A DNA stretch of 64,000 bases from Plectrocnemia conspersa (lineage: Eukaryota > Arthropoda > Insecta > Trichoptera > Polycentropodidae): assembly GCA_009617715.1 (NCBI GenBank), contig VTFK01000097.1:62001-126000 (forward strand), given 5' to 3'. A model generated the notes under the pieces. It had not been told where the DNA came from, did no database searches, and was given only the letters and a program-made list of their open reading frames with translations. The number at the start of each line of letters is the position of its first letter. Position 1 is the stretch's first letter. Shown piece by piece: positions 35,865 through 48,888 of the stretch. The position numbers and the translations under genes are program-made.

Positions 35865-36609
35865 TATATACTTGTTTAAGCTTGTATCGCGTCTAGCACG
35901 CAATAATCCATTTAACACATGAGCGTTGTCTCCTACAGCAGTCTACGGTATTCTCTGAAACGCTTGACGTTCCAATCTAATTATTGTTGTGCCGTTTTCA
36001 TATTCAGATTCAATTTAGCCGCTGAAGTAGTGAGCAATGTTTTTCAGGGTCAGCGCGTATACTACCCTCAGAGTTCATCTCGAGGGGTTGATCCTTTTCG
36101 AGGGTATGTCGTCATCGTGGGGATCGGACTGTAAGAAATTTATGAAGTTTAACTGAGGATATCGGTAGCAAGTTTCTGATAGGTCTTCTCGTTCGCCGGG
36201 GGAATATACCGTTTTGTGCGTGCTCCGTCTGAAACATATAGTTTTCAGGTCTCGACGGTGTCTTAATCATTAATCAGAATCCCATCGCGGCGGCTCTATT
36301 GATATTTAATTAATTTCGCCTACATTTGGAAATGTCTGAATTCAACGTTAAAAAATAAGGTTTAATATAGAGGATAGTAAATACAAATTGCAGGTTTATC
36401 CGAATGCCTTTCGAAAATCCCATTCCTGAATGTAATCGCTCTTGATATTGGCTTCGTTTTTTTTCGTTTAGCGGGTTGTTTATAAAACAGAAACGCTTCG
36501 ATTTTATTGGGTCGGAAAATTGGCTTTTGATTAAATATCCCTGCGAATTACTATAAATCATCATAATTTTATTAATAAATATACTTTTACTACTTTTAAC
36601 TATATCTAT
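35865..36609. other. Non-coding stretch with a GC-richer core
   Basis: 35919-36300 is GC-richer and has an open plus frame of 71 codons that I do not recognise. No splice or domain evidence. 36602-36609 (atatctat) is the left target-site duplication of the hAT element. Confidence 0.35.
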
Positions 36610-39454
36610 CAGTGGCGTACGGTGGGTGTTAATATTGGGTGTGCTATCAAAAATTTAAAAAAAAAGTACATTTTTTCATTTTTATTAGCCGAGGTTTTGG
36701 CATGCCTAAACTGCCTTACAGCTTTTTCCCATATATAAATAAATAAATAAACATCAAACCTAATCTAAAATATTATTATATCAAAATATCAAATTTCCAA
36801 TAAACATAAAATTATAATTATTTATATATAAAATCTTTTTTCTTTAATCATAAATTTTTCTATCTCGCTGTCATAAAAAGTGCTCTTCTTTTTAATATTT
36901 ATAAGGATCCCTTTTTCTATTGAAATCAAGCTAAGGCCACATAGCCTTTCTTGGCCTTGGGTACTTCGATAACAAGTATTAATACGTTTCAGAGCAGAAA
37001 ATGGACGTTCTGCTGAAGCAGTACTGCTTGGAAGAATTAATATTAGTTTGCCTAATTTATCTATTTCCTGAAAACCTGACTCAAGATTATTTGTGTTCAT
37101 AAATTGTACAAGCTCATGAACAGATTTCTCTGCAAATTCAGGTAAATGATAAAGAACAGCAAGCTCATTTTTTAAACTTATATAATCAAATAATGTTCCA
37201 TAGAATTGTTGCAGTTTAGTAATTCATTTGGAAATTTTTTCGTTTATATTGCTCATATTTTTTTCTTTCTCCAGAAGGTGAAAAAATATTCCAATTTGGA
37301 CATTGAAGAAAAACGGTATTCAATTTGCTTACATATATTTTCAACTATTGTATTAAATAGTTGGCTAAACGCGTGCTTTTCTTCAACAAGCAAATCATTA
37401 CTCAGTCATGGATAATTTTCTTCCGTTACATAAGAATCCCATAATGTTTCATAATTATTTTCCTGTTCATGTCTGAGTTGTTGCAAAATTTCGGTAACTT
37501 TCTTACAGCAATATAATATGTCAAAAGATTTGGATTGTAAAATGTTGTATAACACATCAGTTTTTCCAAAAAGGTTTGAAAATATGTGGAGAAGTTTTCT
37601 TGTTTCAAAATCTTCCAAAAGCTAAAGAAAACCTCGTGCTTTTATTACAGTGTCGGGGTATCATAGTTCACAATTTTTTTCACGACGTCTCGAAAAAAGT
37701 CCGTAAATTCATTTCTGTATTTTTGCACTGTGTTACTTAACCGTGATGTGTAATTCCATCTTGTAGGTGTAACAGAAGGAAGTCTTTTACCTACAAACTC
37801 TTGTAAAGCATTTATTCGTTTGGAAGATTTCGAAAAGAATGCAGACAATCCATTTAAAGTTTGAAAAAAATGATTTGCAACATATATTGGAAAGACCTTG
37901 TTGTAATGTTAAATTCAACATATGAGCATAGCAGTGTGTAAAAATGGCAAATGGATAAACTTCGAGTACTTTGGCTTGCAAACCATTAATATGCCCACTC
38001 ATTACACTCGCCCCATCATAAGTCTGTCCAACTAATTTTTCTTGAATTTAAAATTCTTCAATTATATTTACAACGTGGCAAAATAAGCCATCGGCTGTTT
38101 TATTAGAGCTAACGTCTGTAAAGCCAATAAACCGCTCGTAAACTTTACTTTCATAAACAAAACGCAAAACTGTCGAGAGCTGTGAGTTCGTCATTATATC
38201 TGAAGTTTCGTCAAGAATAATAGCGACAAAATTTGCTGAATTTACTTCTTCCTTAATATGATCTTTAATAACATCACCAATCGCTTCAAATATGTCATTC
38301 TGTATGGATGGGGAAGTACCACGAAACACCGTTGCAGTATTTAAATGGGTATCCAAAACAGAATCGTATTCTTGAAGTGCATTTAAAAATTCAAGGTAAT
38401 TTCCTTTGTTTAGTGAATTACAGGACTCATCGTGGCCTCGAAAAGGTTGTTCTTGTTTTCCTAGATATACTACTGCGTCAATCATTCGTGTTAATATTTC
38501 TCTATTTTTATTAACTTGTTCATTATGTTGACTTATATTAGCTTTACGTTGAGCGTCAATCATGACTTCAATTCGTTGTTTTCCAAACATTTTGAGAGAA
38601 AAAAATATTGAACGTGTGACTGCGCTCTTTTGTGTTTTTTCAGTGCCGTTATCAGATGACTAAGGTCAGCAAATCCACTTTTACTCCACACGCTTCTTTC
38701 CTTGGAAAACATTATACATGGCCAACAGAACAATCTAGATCGAAGTTCGCAGCCTGTTAACCACTCAGTTCGTTCATATGATGAAAATGAAAAATGTCTT
38801 GTATATTCACATTTATTGTCTTTATGCTTCATAAATAAATTGGGAAGAGGTGGACGTGGTTTGCCAATTTTGATGATCTTCAATTTAATTTCATAACTTC
38901 TTTTTGAAAATGGATTCAAAATATCTTCAACAGTATTCTTCATCATTATTGGGGTAAATAAAAAAATATAATCTAGAATAGAAAATTAAGTATTGATCAT
39001 ATGTAAATAAGATAATAAACTATTTTACGCCAAAATATAAAAAATGAGTGACCTGTTATTGTGATATAATGTAATAAAAAAGCAGCGACGGACGCAAGAG
39101 TTTTTGAAGTACGTGCACCAAATTCGAGACCAATTTTTAACTGAGCGCTGCCAGCCGACAGATCGACTTCAGCCGTTAAATCTCGAACAATTTATTTTAG
39201 TCGGCCGCCGCACTCAAGGTCGGCGCGCCACATGAGTAATACATAGCGTGTCGGTCGCGCGGAAACTTTTAGAGCGACTGACAAATACCAATGCATACTA
39301 TACACTGCATATTAAAATTTTATAATTTTGCATACTACTGTATGCAAAATGATGTCGCTTTATGCCCTAAATTTTCTAAATTTCTAAATTTATATTTTAG
39401 ATGGTTTTGCGGGTGTGCGCCGCACACCTAGCACACCCTGAATATACGCCCCTG
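36610..39454 (-). mobile_element. Complete hAT transposon (ZMYM1-like), 2845 bp, with 8-bp TSD
   Basis: The left end reads CAGTGGCGTACGGTGGGTG; the right end, on the minus strand, starts CAGGGGCGTATATTCAGGGT. Both share the hAT-type CAGxGGCGTA, and GGGTGTGCTA follows within about 30 bp of each terminus. It is flanked by a perfect 8-bp duplication atatctat at 36602-36609 and 39455-39462, the TSD length of hAT elements. The inside encodes one transposase read on the minus strand, broken by frameshifts, so this copy is not autonomous. Perfect TSD and clear ends indicate a comparatively recent insertion. Right-flanking sequence (39463-39490) resembles the SINE body at 55.5 kb. Confidence 0.95.
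36822..38946 (-). pseudogene. hAT transposase (TTF zinc finger, DUF4371, hAT dimerisation), frameshifted
   Basis: Reading right to left across several frames: start MMKNTVEDILNPFSKRSY (38946); a TTF-type zinc-finger region with CELRSRLFCWPCIMFSK and FADLSHLITALKKHKRAQSH; the long central domain with VAIILDETSDI (first catalytic-type Asp of hAT enzymes); GQTYDGASVMSGHING; FTHCYAHMLNLTL; PTRWNYTSR; and the C-terminal dimerisation motif STASAERPFSALKRIN (about 37000). The order and motifs match ZMYM1-like hAT transposases of about 700 residues; the reading here spans about 2.1 kb. Frame changes occur near 38570, 38050, 37820, 37640 and 37400, so no intact protein is made. It sits centrally between the element's termini. 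Confidence 0.93.
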
Positions 39455-39462
39455 ATATCTAT

Positions 39463-40659
39463 ATGTATCTGTGAGATCGGATTAATTTATATTTTATATT
39501 ATAATTTATGATTACAGTTCATATCGAACACTTGTATTTTACATATGAAAATCGAAGTTAATTAACTAAAATTGTGTTAAGGGAGGGGTGAGATTTTGAA
39601 TACATTTTTTTTCTAGGTAAGATTTATACCAATTGGTTTAGTAGTCAGTTGTCGAATAATAATCGAGTTAAAACGTCATTTAGTTGGCCTAATTGGCCGT
39701 CAAGATAAGAAATAACATCATAAAAAAACAACGAATCGCTATCGTAACATCTAAAAACAAAATTCTATAGAACAAAGATTTTCCAGTAAAACCATTATCA
39801 AAAATATCATAATTCAATATCTATGAGTCATCTCGTAGAAACCAAAACAATGCACTAAAACCCATTTCTTAGTCAGTTTACTGTGTAACCATTATTTTTA
39901 TAGCGTAAATTTATTGCGGTACCCAAAAAATACAATAAATAACGTGTGTAACTAATAATGCTAGATGTTAGATAGATTTTAATAATAATTAATAAATCAG
40001 TAAATAATTCAGCTTTTGATCAGTACAATAAAATAAACGGTTCGTAAATTTAACTAAATGATTAGTATATATTGATAAATTGCAATGTGAACAATTATTT
40101 AAATAAATAATCAATATTTAAATAAAATGATCAGAAATTAGAACAAAATAATAACATTTAATATAAAATATTCAGCATTTAATATATGACGATCGATAAT
40201 TACAATAAATGGTAGGTTTTAAAATTATAAACAGTTGCGAAACGTCCATTTGATGTTCAAACACAAACCTAACCTAAACGAAAAAATCTAATGGAAGTTC
40301 AAAAACTATATATAAGCCAGTTTAAATGTATCAAACAATTGATTTAAAATTCCACTAATCAATATCAGTGAAACTATATTTATTCATATTTATATGCGAA
40401 TGATATGTTACACGTACATATGTTTGGAACATTTTGGCATTAACAGTTGATGTGTCGCCCTACAATATTTTTAAAATCAAAATTCGTTAGCGGTGTAAAT
40501 AATTTAATAATAACTGATCACATGACAATCACTTATCAATGCCTGAATTATTTACTGATCAAAAATGTATTATTTAATACTGATTATTTTTTTATATTTT
40601 AACTAATCGTTAATGGAATTATTTACTTATCAAAAAAATATTTGCTACAAAACAAAATT
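39463..40659. other. AT-rich non-coding stretch
   Basis: No gene or clear repeat apart from the SINE-like words directly right of the hAT target duplication. Confidence 0.4.
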
Positions 40660-41030
40660 AACACACGTTATGTATATATAATATTACATTTTCATAGTTA
40701 AACAGTATCTAGTTAATTTGCAATCCAAATATTTCTTTTTAGTCAAATCGAAAAAACTCACGTGTAAAATTAATGAAAATTATTTTTATAAACAACTGTC
40801 ACGTTGCTGTGGCAATCTTGTTTTATATTTAAATGCTGCTTTTTCATTGGTCGACATCAAGAGCCTCCAATGTAAAACAAAAGAATTCAATATCTCGGCG
40901 ATACGATTTTATAAGTAATAATTTGAATATAGAGCGCTTCTATTTTTAAGCAAGGCCGTCCGACGGAAGCGGCTTAAAACAATTATATATAAAAAGATAA
41001 AAAAATAGATACTATTGTATATATTATACC
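40660..41030. repeat. Dispersed repeat, copy 2 (related to 15140-15560)
   Basis: See copy 1 for shared words. This copy additionally shares the lead-in cacgttatg...ttttcatagtt with the 194-bp duplicated unit at 14.8-15.2 kb. The duplicated unit and the dispersed repeat are therefore parts of one element family. Confidence 0.6.
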
Positions 41031-41136
41031 ATCTGATTTTATAAAATAAACCATATTATCGATCGGTTCATAAATATATTGACCAGCATGATATACCAAT
41101 GGTTTATTCGGTTACTAAGACCCTAGTATTTTTCAA

Positions 41137-41275
41137 TTTATATCGTGTCTGGGAGATCAGAATTAGTGATTGTTACATAAATATAATTTTGATCGATCAT
41201 CACATATTACATTTTCTTAGATTTTCCTAATCTCACGAATTAATATCATTAATAGTTATTAAATAAGATTAAGCT
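41137..41275 (+). repeat. tRNA-derived SINE, body only
   Basis: Shares tatcgtgtctg-gagatcagaatta, tgatcgatcatcaca and tcctaatctcac with the SINE at 55857-56096. The tRNA-like head is missing or unrecognisable, so this is a 5'-truncated copy. Confidence 0.7.
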
Positions 41276-41678
41276 AGGCCATCACAAGTCAACAGACAAG
41301 GCACACGCGTGTAAAAAAATAACTATTGCATAGTACATATAATGATTGTCAGTGCAATACTAATCTATAGCTAATAAAATAGATATCACTGACTTACAGA
41401 TAGTGAATTCAATCGATTTAAGATATCTATGAATCCTGGGATTAGAAAATATAATACCGAAACTTTCGGGATTGATTTTTTTATCAACAAAATTTGAATT
41501 TGCTTGTATAACAAATTGTCACGTTCGGTACACGCATACATGTACTCACAAATACGTATAATATACAATAAAAAATAAATGTCTCATATATAATAGATTG
41601 TATTAGTAGTTTTTTATCAGTTTTATTAATTTTTATTTTTAATTTTTAAAAAATCAGATCCCGGGATCGTAAATTTAT

Positions 41679-41703
41679 GATCCCGAAATTTTACTTCGGG
41701 ATC
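41679..41703. repeat. Hairpin of GATCCCG repeats
   Basis: Arms gatcccgaa and ttcgggatc around a 7-nt loop; a third copy of gatcccg lies at 41658-41664. Isolated GC island in AT-rich DNA; origin unknown. Confidence 0.75.
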
Positions 41704-43712
41704 GTATTCCCTACTTACAGACTTTGATTTTAGTCTGGTGTTTCATTACTTAGTTGTTGTCGATTGTTGATTTACAAATATATAAAATTTAGGATTAGAA
41801 TTAGAATTTTTAAATTAAATTGTGCAATTTTAACAATTTATTTTACAATACAATTTAAAATATAAAAGTATTCGTTAATTTATATATTATGGTTAATTTC
41901 TAGTCTAAATAAATTGTAAGTACTCTTTAAATATTAATATACAGTTAAATTTACAAGTAGCTTTGATCCAATGGTAAATTTTATTAGCAAATATCAATTC
42001 AAGTAATTAAATTATAAAACAAAAATGTATAAAGTAACCGTAAATCAAAATATTTTTCAAGAAGTTGTTTTATTTATAATGTGAATACGTTGCGAAACCT
42101 ATGAAAACTTTTAAAGAGACCTAGTTACGATATTATTAATCTCAAACGGTTGATATTATTATGGCAGTGGAAATAAATTTACGGCAATTGTTTGAAATTT
42201 GTCCACAAACATAAACCTAATCGATTATTCATTACTTTTGTAACTTGAATACGTATATATTTCTACGTATGTATGTAGTATACATATATGTATGAATTAA
42301 AATAAATATAATAACACGTTAAGACATTAGATAATCAATAGTGTCAAAGTTCAACGAAACCTTACGACGTAGTTAATACGGAACAAGCGTAGTAATGTTC
42401 TCAATTGTATGCTTAGCAATAAATTTATTTGATTTAATTATTTTTGAATAATTTTTTTCATTTGTTTTTTCTATACATATTAAATATTTTTGATATAAGA
42501 GTATTTTGTAATTAAATTCTCAAAAATATTCTTTATTCCGTCTACTTTTTAAAACAAAAGTTTTAGAATCAGGCCAAAGGTATTACGGGTTTGTGGTATG
42601 CTTCAGCGCCATTCGGTTTCAGTACTAATTGCCGTAATGGAGTGTACGTCCCAGTCTGAAGACAATATTTAGACTTTCATTTTCACCACACATGTGAACA
42701 CACAGCCAAGCACCGAGAGAAAGATGGTTAGTGAATTTAAGATATTTTATAAATAAATAAAAATACAAATATCACACACAGACATGAATAAACTCTCCTG
42801 TAATATTATCATATTATTTCTGCACGAATTCAGCCAATAAAGAATTCTCCAGACGGTTACCCAGTAAAAGTTGAAGCATGTATCGCAGTCGGTAAAAGTT
42901 TCTAAAAAAAGAACTTCGGATCTATGGACCTTGTTAAAACGGTGTTATATAGGAGCATAGAAATATAGCCGTATTTTTTTCCTCGCCTAATATATTGCCG
43001 CGTACTATTATATAATCAAGTTAATCTCAGCCTCGTTTTATTAACAAGTGTTCAAAGTTGGCACATATCGAAACAAGTGACAGCATTGTTCGACTTAATG
43101 GAATGCCAAATATCGGAAGTGTGCTAAAACGCGATTTCCGACTTGCTAATTAATCTGCAAACTATTGTTGTTTGAACGCTGGGTCTCCGAATATTGCTTT
43201 GCTATCTAAACTTATATGCGAAATGTAGATACGAACATTATGTCGGCGCGAAGGATATTATGTGAAATTATTTATTCAACGAACATTGAATATATAATCT
43301 ACATACATATGTATGTATGTATGTAGGCAAATGTAACATGTTTATGTGTGTAAAGTGTTTTAGTATGTATTTGGATTCTACGATACTTTTTTCCGAGGAA
43401 TGTGATTATAATAAGTTATACCCAAAAAAAACGGCACTAAAAGATATTTTCATATTTCAATATGAAATATCAGAATATTTATTTTAATGTACGACATGTG
43501 AAACAAATAATTATATTATCAACGCACTAAATATTTAGCACATACTTACTTAAGATGATACGAGATGGGGTTTTGCAAATATTTGTTAGTGTCAATAATT
43601 CGACGAATTCAATACCTGCTTAAATTTCGTTCGAGGGAGGTAATATGACTTGTAATTTCAAATATGAAATAGTTCAATCAACCACCTATATGTATATCAA
43701 CACTCTCTATAA
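41704..43712. other. Non-coding AT-rich stretch
   Basis: No supported gene. 42580-42730 is GC-richer. A short atgt/acat microsatellite occurs at 43301-43326. Confidence 0.35.
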
Positions 43713-43815
43713 CAGGGGTAGACAAACTTTCATACCCCGCGGGCGACCCGCTTTTGAAATTAGTGATGGCGGTCCACCAGTGGCAACCTCAATTCTGCCC
43801 CACTCTCGCAACAAA
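43713..43815 (+). mobile_element. One end of a hAT-like element
   Basis: Begins CAGGGGTAGACAAACTTTCA followed by a GC-rich ccccgcgggcgaccc segment, a layout common to hAT ends (CAGGGGTxxxCAAACTTT). The matching opposite terminus was not found, so this is a fragment. Confidence 0.6.
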
Positions 43816-43917
43816 AAAATTAAAAAATACTAGTACCTAGTGTACAAGTGCTAGACCAGAAATTAGTTATTTTTTCATTGCTAGTTGATTTTATAATTCT
43901 TGGAGCTGTGTTTTTTC

Positions 43918-43957
43918 TTCACTGGTGAAACTACATTTTCACTGGTGAAACTACATT
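43918..43957. repeat. Two tandem 20-bp units
   Basis: ttcactggtgaaactacatt twice in a row, each containing the short palindrome ttcactggtgaa with a 2-nt centre. Confidence 0.9.
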
Positions 43958-44091
43958 TTCATTCACCTTCTAAACTAGAAATTATAAAACTTAGTTTTTA
44001 TCTTTATAATGAAATTCTCGCCATTGTCTCTAGAATCAATATAGGATTCAGGTTCTAAGAGTATTTATTTAAATGCTACGGGAAGATTATG

Positions 44092-44640
44092 ATCAATTTC
44101 ATCGTTCAACTCCGCGAACAATTCGCAAGGTAGTGAAAAAATTTGAAGAGACTGGCCCGTTCAGCCGAAAATATTGTTTCTGTAAGTAAAAGTGTGGCCG
44201 AAAACCCGGAATTGTCGATTTGTCGGCATTCGCTGTTTTCGGGCTTTTCTTATGGCTCCCTTTGGTGCATTTTGCATCTGGACTTGCACCTACATACACC
44301 CGTATTCAGATAACACATAAGCCTAGCGACCATAGACAGCGAAGAATTTGCGCAGATTGGGTGTTAGAGTAGCAGGAAGTTGATGCTGATTTTTCAAAGA
44401 AAATCTTTTTCTGTGATGAGGCATGTTTTTACCTATCTGGGTATGTTAATAAGCAAAATAGCCGCGTATAGGGTGAGGAAAATCTTTATGTGATTCACGA
44501 GAGGCCATTACATGCACAATAAGTGACTTTGTGCGCACTGTGGTCAGGCGGCATCATTGGGCCTTACATTTTTGAAAACGAAGATTTGACTGTAACACTT
44601 AAAGGTGAACGCTATAGGCGCATGATAAAGCAAGTTGGAT
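44092..44640 (+). pseudogene. Tc1/mariner-superfamily transposase relic
   Basis: Plus strand. An N-terminal helix-turn-helix piece, RSTPRTIRKVVKKFEETG (from about 44103), then a decayed and shortened middle with stops. The catalytic part follows: RRICADWVLE, IFFCDEACFYLSGYVNKQN (the D of DEA matches the second catalytic Asp region), VIHERPLHAQ, ALWSGGIIGPYIFENEDLT and GERYRRMIK. In-frame stops interrupt it in several places (after WVLE, before GEEN and after HAQ). The final acidic catalytic residue and C terminus are not found. Terminal inverted repeats were not identified. The wording matches insect IS630/Tc1/mariner-type transposases; subfamily not assigned. Confidence 0.85.
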
Positions 44641-44804
44641 CAATCTACATATATTACTTTTAAAATATTATTGATTTATAATATATAATGTTATTACATA
44701 TGAATCTATTATTAAATTATAAAAGTATATGTTTTATTAAATTTACGCATATAATAGTAAATGCACATAGAAATATGTATTTTTTCACTTGCGAGAAATT
44801 TTTC

Positions 44805-44810
<6 letters not shown>

Positions 44811-44893
<83 letters not shown>
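44811..44893. repeat. (TA)n microsatellite
   Basis: About 41 uninterrupted TA units directly downstream of the mariner relic. The open frames of alternating Ile-Tyr across it are meaningless. Confidence 0.98.
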
Positions 44894-44898
<5 letters not shown>

Positions 44899-47800
44899 TT
44901 AATTGTTATTGCATTAACAAACTGGGAGTTTTACCATTATGATACAGACAGTTCTATCTAATATTTATTAATGCCTCAAGTAAAAAATGTATTATTCTAA
45001 TTGGAATAATTGTGGTGGAAAGGATTAAATTCAAAACTTTGGAGCAACCTTAATATAGGTTAGAGCAGAGAATTTGATAGCAATAATATATCCAGTTCGC
45101 TTAAATTTCGATTATTAAAACGGTGTTTGTGACTTATGATAATACTCTATTGTCGTCGGTTCAGACCTAAATTCGTCGCTGGAATCCAATTAACAGTCAC
45201 AAATAAGTCGTATTAGTAACAAACTAGGTGGTGCCGAGCACCAACTAATAAACTAACTTGGAGGAGTGTGAGAGAGGACCGCGCAGTACGTACATACGTG
45301 CGAAGATCATATTGTGTTTGAAGGTTTACGAGATGACAAGTGTGTAAAGGAAACGTATGTATGTACATATAGCTACAGTATGCTTTTATCGTCAGGAAAC
45401 ACACATGCGATAGCTTGGAAATTGACTGATGCAAGGTAGTAAGTAATTTGAGGAATTCGAACTTAACGACTCATCTTTACTAGACGTGCAATTCTGAATT
45501 CGCTTAACATCAGTGATTTAATAATGTGTCATATGTATTATGCATAAACACGTAGTTAAACATGTTTGTATTAATATTAAATACGTTTACATACGAACCA
45601 ACTTATTAATCTGACATAATGACAAGGATGGTAAGGAAGGTTGGTTATTATGGTCGGGAATATTCAAATCTTAGTATCGATCATTAAAAATCAACAAATT
45701 TACGTGGTAAGCTTATGTCAGTTACATTTTATCTAATAACTATAAAAACCAAAAGGGTTACGTATATATAATACAAGCACAGTAATGGTGGTACTTCTAT
45801 ATATGCAATGAAACTACTACTTTCCCTAGTTTATTTTATAGTTTAACGTAATAACGTGTTATTTACCATAAAACTCTTTCACTTTAATCACATGCGATAG
45901 CGCGAGTGAACGACCTCGCTCAATGATCGAGAGCAGAACTCGGACAGAAAATTTACGACAATTCATTTTAATATTAATTATGTATAATTTACTTTTATTT
46001 AGACTTTTATAATTAAAAGAAGTTGATCTAACATTATCGGTCGACAAATATAAGATCAATTGTTAAAAAGTTAATTACTTTTATATAGTGTTTATGGATA
46101 TTATACTAGCGATCTAAATAATATTATTTGTTTTAAACTACTCGTGTATATATAACTTATAAAATATAAAGTATATTATTTTATCGTAAACAGTTTTACT
46201 CGTGTTTATAAAATATGTTGAAGCATACTTTAATTTACGTAGATCTCAGATTTCAGAGACTTTAAGTAAGCACGTGCATAATAAAGTTTCAATATACATA
46301 TTTATAACACGTTTTCCATTAAACCCGGCTGTGTACGAAGCCAATAGAATGCAGCTGAGGTAATATATAAGAGCTAAACGATGCATAAGCCCCAAAACCC
46401 ACACAATCTTCGAAACGAATCGGTCACACAACCAATTTCAATTCGACGTATAAAAGAAGCCCCGAGACGCGTTTTTTATGTGTAGGTATATATAATAAGA
46501 TTTTCGCAATTTTCATTCCTAACAATAACAGCAATCCAAACAAATTTGGAATCGAAATGAAATACGCAGCGCGAACGATTCTCGGTAGCTTTCGACGGTA
46601 ACCGTTGGCGTTGTTTCGCGACGTTTTATGCCGAAACGTAAATTAATAAGTTTATGGTACAGTTACGATAAATAAATTTTAATTTATGCTTTTAAACTTT
46701 GGAGGCAAAATGCGTTAAGAATTATATGGAACATTTCATTACGTAATATAAAAAATTTACTCCATTTAAATTAATATGCAGTACATGTCTAATTTTCAAC
46801 CGCTGCAATAATTAAATATTCAGATATTTGATTAAACTATGTATGTAGCTTTTTTGAATAGTTTGGACATTTTCCGATAAATTATTTACGTCACTTTAAA
46901 TTGAAATTTCGAACATCAGACGGAGGTCACGGGTTTAAATTATAATGAGTCTCCACAACTCGCTAATGAAACAAGGGACAAAGTTTCGATCGTTTTTCTA
47001 AATACATTTATGTATCTATAATACACGGGCAGATTCGTTGGAAACTTGCAAAAATCTTTTTATATAAGATTTCTAGAAGAATTTAAGTCCATCGGCGTTG
47101 CTTGGATTAATATTCCTGATTTGCTTTGAAGCTAAACACAGCGCGCAACTTATAAAATGTTTTATGACGAAAAACAGTTTAGAGCTTTTAAAAAGTGGTA
47201 CAGAAATATATCCTAAACTATTTTTGAAATATTTTACATTAAATTTATTCTATAATTGAAGAAGTAATCGTATTTATTAATACATAAAAGGCACAAATCC
47301 AGTTTTACATAAAATGAGGAACCTATTCAAACAATTTTAACACTTTGAAAGGAGTGAATTATTTTCGAATTAAACGAATTTCGCCAAGCAAGAAGATTTA
47401 ATTACAATAAGGTCTGAGACGATGTTGCGAGCTGATTTGGTTTAGGAATCAATAAAAAGAAAACCATATACATATATACATGGAAGTTTCGATGGGAATT
47501 AACGTATTAATATCAACAAATAATGTAGAAAAATACGTACATATTTATAATACTAACAAATCCTACTATGGCCTAATAAATAATAAACTGAACAATAAGC
47601 TTCTAGCATACGTATACTATAATTCTTACTATCGTGAATGGAACGGAATTTTAAGTCAACGCAAGTCCGCTAGATAGTCTTGCATAATTGCCATGATAAT
47701 AGTAAAATAAAAGGCTGTAATTTTTCCAACGGCTGATTACACAACACAAAATAAATAAAAAATAATAAACGGTGAAGAATTTGAATACACTATACATTAT

Positions 47801-48103
47801 TGATAGTGAACGTGTTGAATATATATTATGTGATTAAAAAAAATCTCGATTGGTACATCCAAATGTGAGAATGTTTGTGATTCTATAATCCCAGAGATTT
47901 ACACTTTCTTAAATAAATAATTCACAGTGTTATTAACTCGTTGTGACAGAAATTGGCTTTAGATATGTATGCTTCTTTTATGATCAATTTTATGTCGTAG
48001 CTACAAGTGAAGCATCCAAAACAAATATTTATACTGTTCATGCATTCTGGTTTCTCGATGTCTTTCATTTCTAGAGAAATAAGAAATTTTAATATACATA
48101 AAA
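44894..48103. other. Non-coding AT-rich stretch
   Basis: No supported gene. A GC-richer patch at 45220-45320 contains a small hairpin (ggtggtgccgagcacc). The promoter-like patch at 46445-46640 is listed separately. Confidence 0.35.
46445..46640 (+). promoter_or_regulatory. Candidate promoter / 5' exon patch
   Basis: gacgtataaaagaagccccg at about 46444 gives a TATA-box-like TATAAAAG in a CpG-containing context. About 110 bp later comes an ATG (46557) opening MKYAARTILGSFRR before a TAA that overlaps a donor-like GGTAACC. A gene continuing to the right would require a splice here. Suggestive only. Confidence 0.2.
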
Positions 48104-48888
48104 AAATATATTTATTTATTTATTTATTTTAGATTAAATTAAGACCATCGTGGCCTAACAGGTTACCCCAATGCGCCACGATGGTCGAAAACAAATTTTA
48201 AATTTATAAAACATAAAAAAAAAAATATATACATAAATATAAAAAATACTTTAAACATAACAAAAAATTATAAAATATTAAAAAATTAAATGAAATAAAC
48301 CGGATCAGCTCCACGTAGCTGACATTAAATAGGTCAATATGTAATGCCAGCGTATTAAGGAGCCGGATGGCCACAGCCATAGGCGAGTCGGCAAGTGCGG
48401 ATGTCCTAGCCCTAACGGTCATCAAAGAGGTCTCGATCGTGATTCTCGAAAATGTTCAGGAACCCAAAACTGAATTCCTCGAGAATAGCTGGATTGTCGA
48501 CAGCACCTTTAGTAATTTAAAAAATGCTTAGCGATATACAGCTTTTGCGAGAACTCATGAATCATATCCCAATCCTAAAAGAAAGGCGCTGGGATATAAG
48601 TACGGATAATAACCAAATGTCCTTTTGTAGGTATCTTAAATACCTTTTGAATTTTTTCCACTAAAAGGAATATTTGGCTATTCGGGGATTCCAAATTATA
48701 GATCCCGATTCAAGAATGCTACGAACTAAGGTGTCATAGAGGATGCGAATAACTGACGGATCGTCAAAGTGAAAGGCATTCCTCATAACAAAGCCGAGCA
48801 TCTTGGAAGATTTATCACAGACTAATATATAGTATGTGATTATATTAATACAGTGTCTTATTATAGATATCTTTATATTATTAATCAA
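48104..48888 (-). mobile_element. 5'-truncated Jockey-type LINE with 3' hairpin and TAAA tail
   Basis: On the minus strand: a reverse transcriptase thumb-type segment, SSKMLGFVMRNAFHF then IRILYDTLVRSILESGSIIW (48800-48680); a decayed middle with stops; the C-terminal SARTSALADSPMA-type phrase, here VRARTSALADSPMAVAIRLL (about 48410-48350); an AT-rich 3' UTR; a 12-bp perfect stem gaccatcgtggc / gccacgatggtc (48143-48154 and 48175-48186) with a 20-nt loop; and a (TAAA)n tail at 48105-48130. Hairpin plus short-repeat tail is the expected priming end of such LINEs. The 5' part is missing, typical of incomplete reverse transcription. Confidence 0.85.

Noticed and set aside
35919..36134. 71-codon open frame in a GC-richer patch
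   Set aside because: No domain, splice or context evidence for coding.
44688..44961. Open frames of alternating Ile-Tyr
   Set aside because: They are translations of a TA microsatellite.
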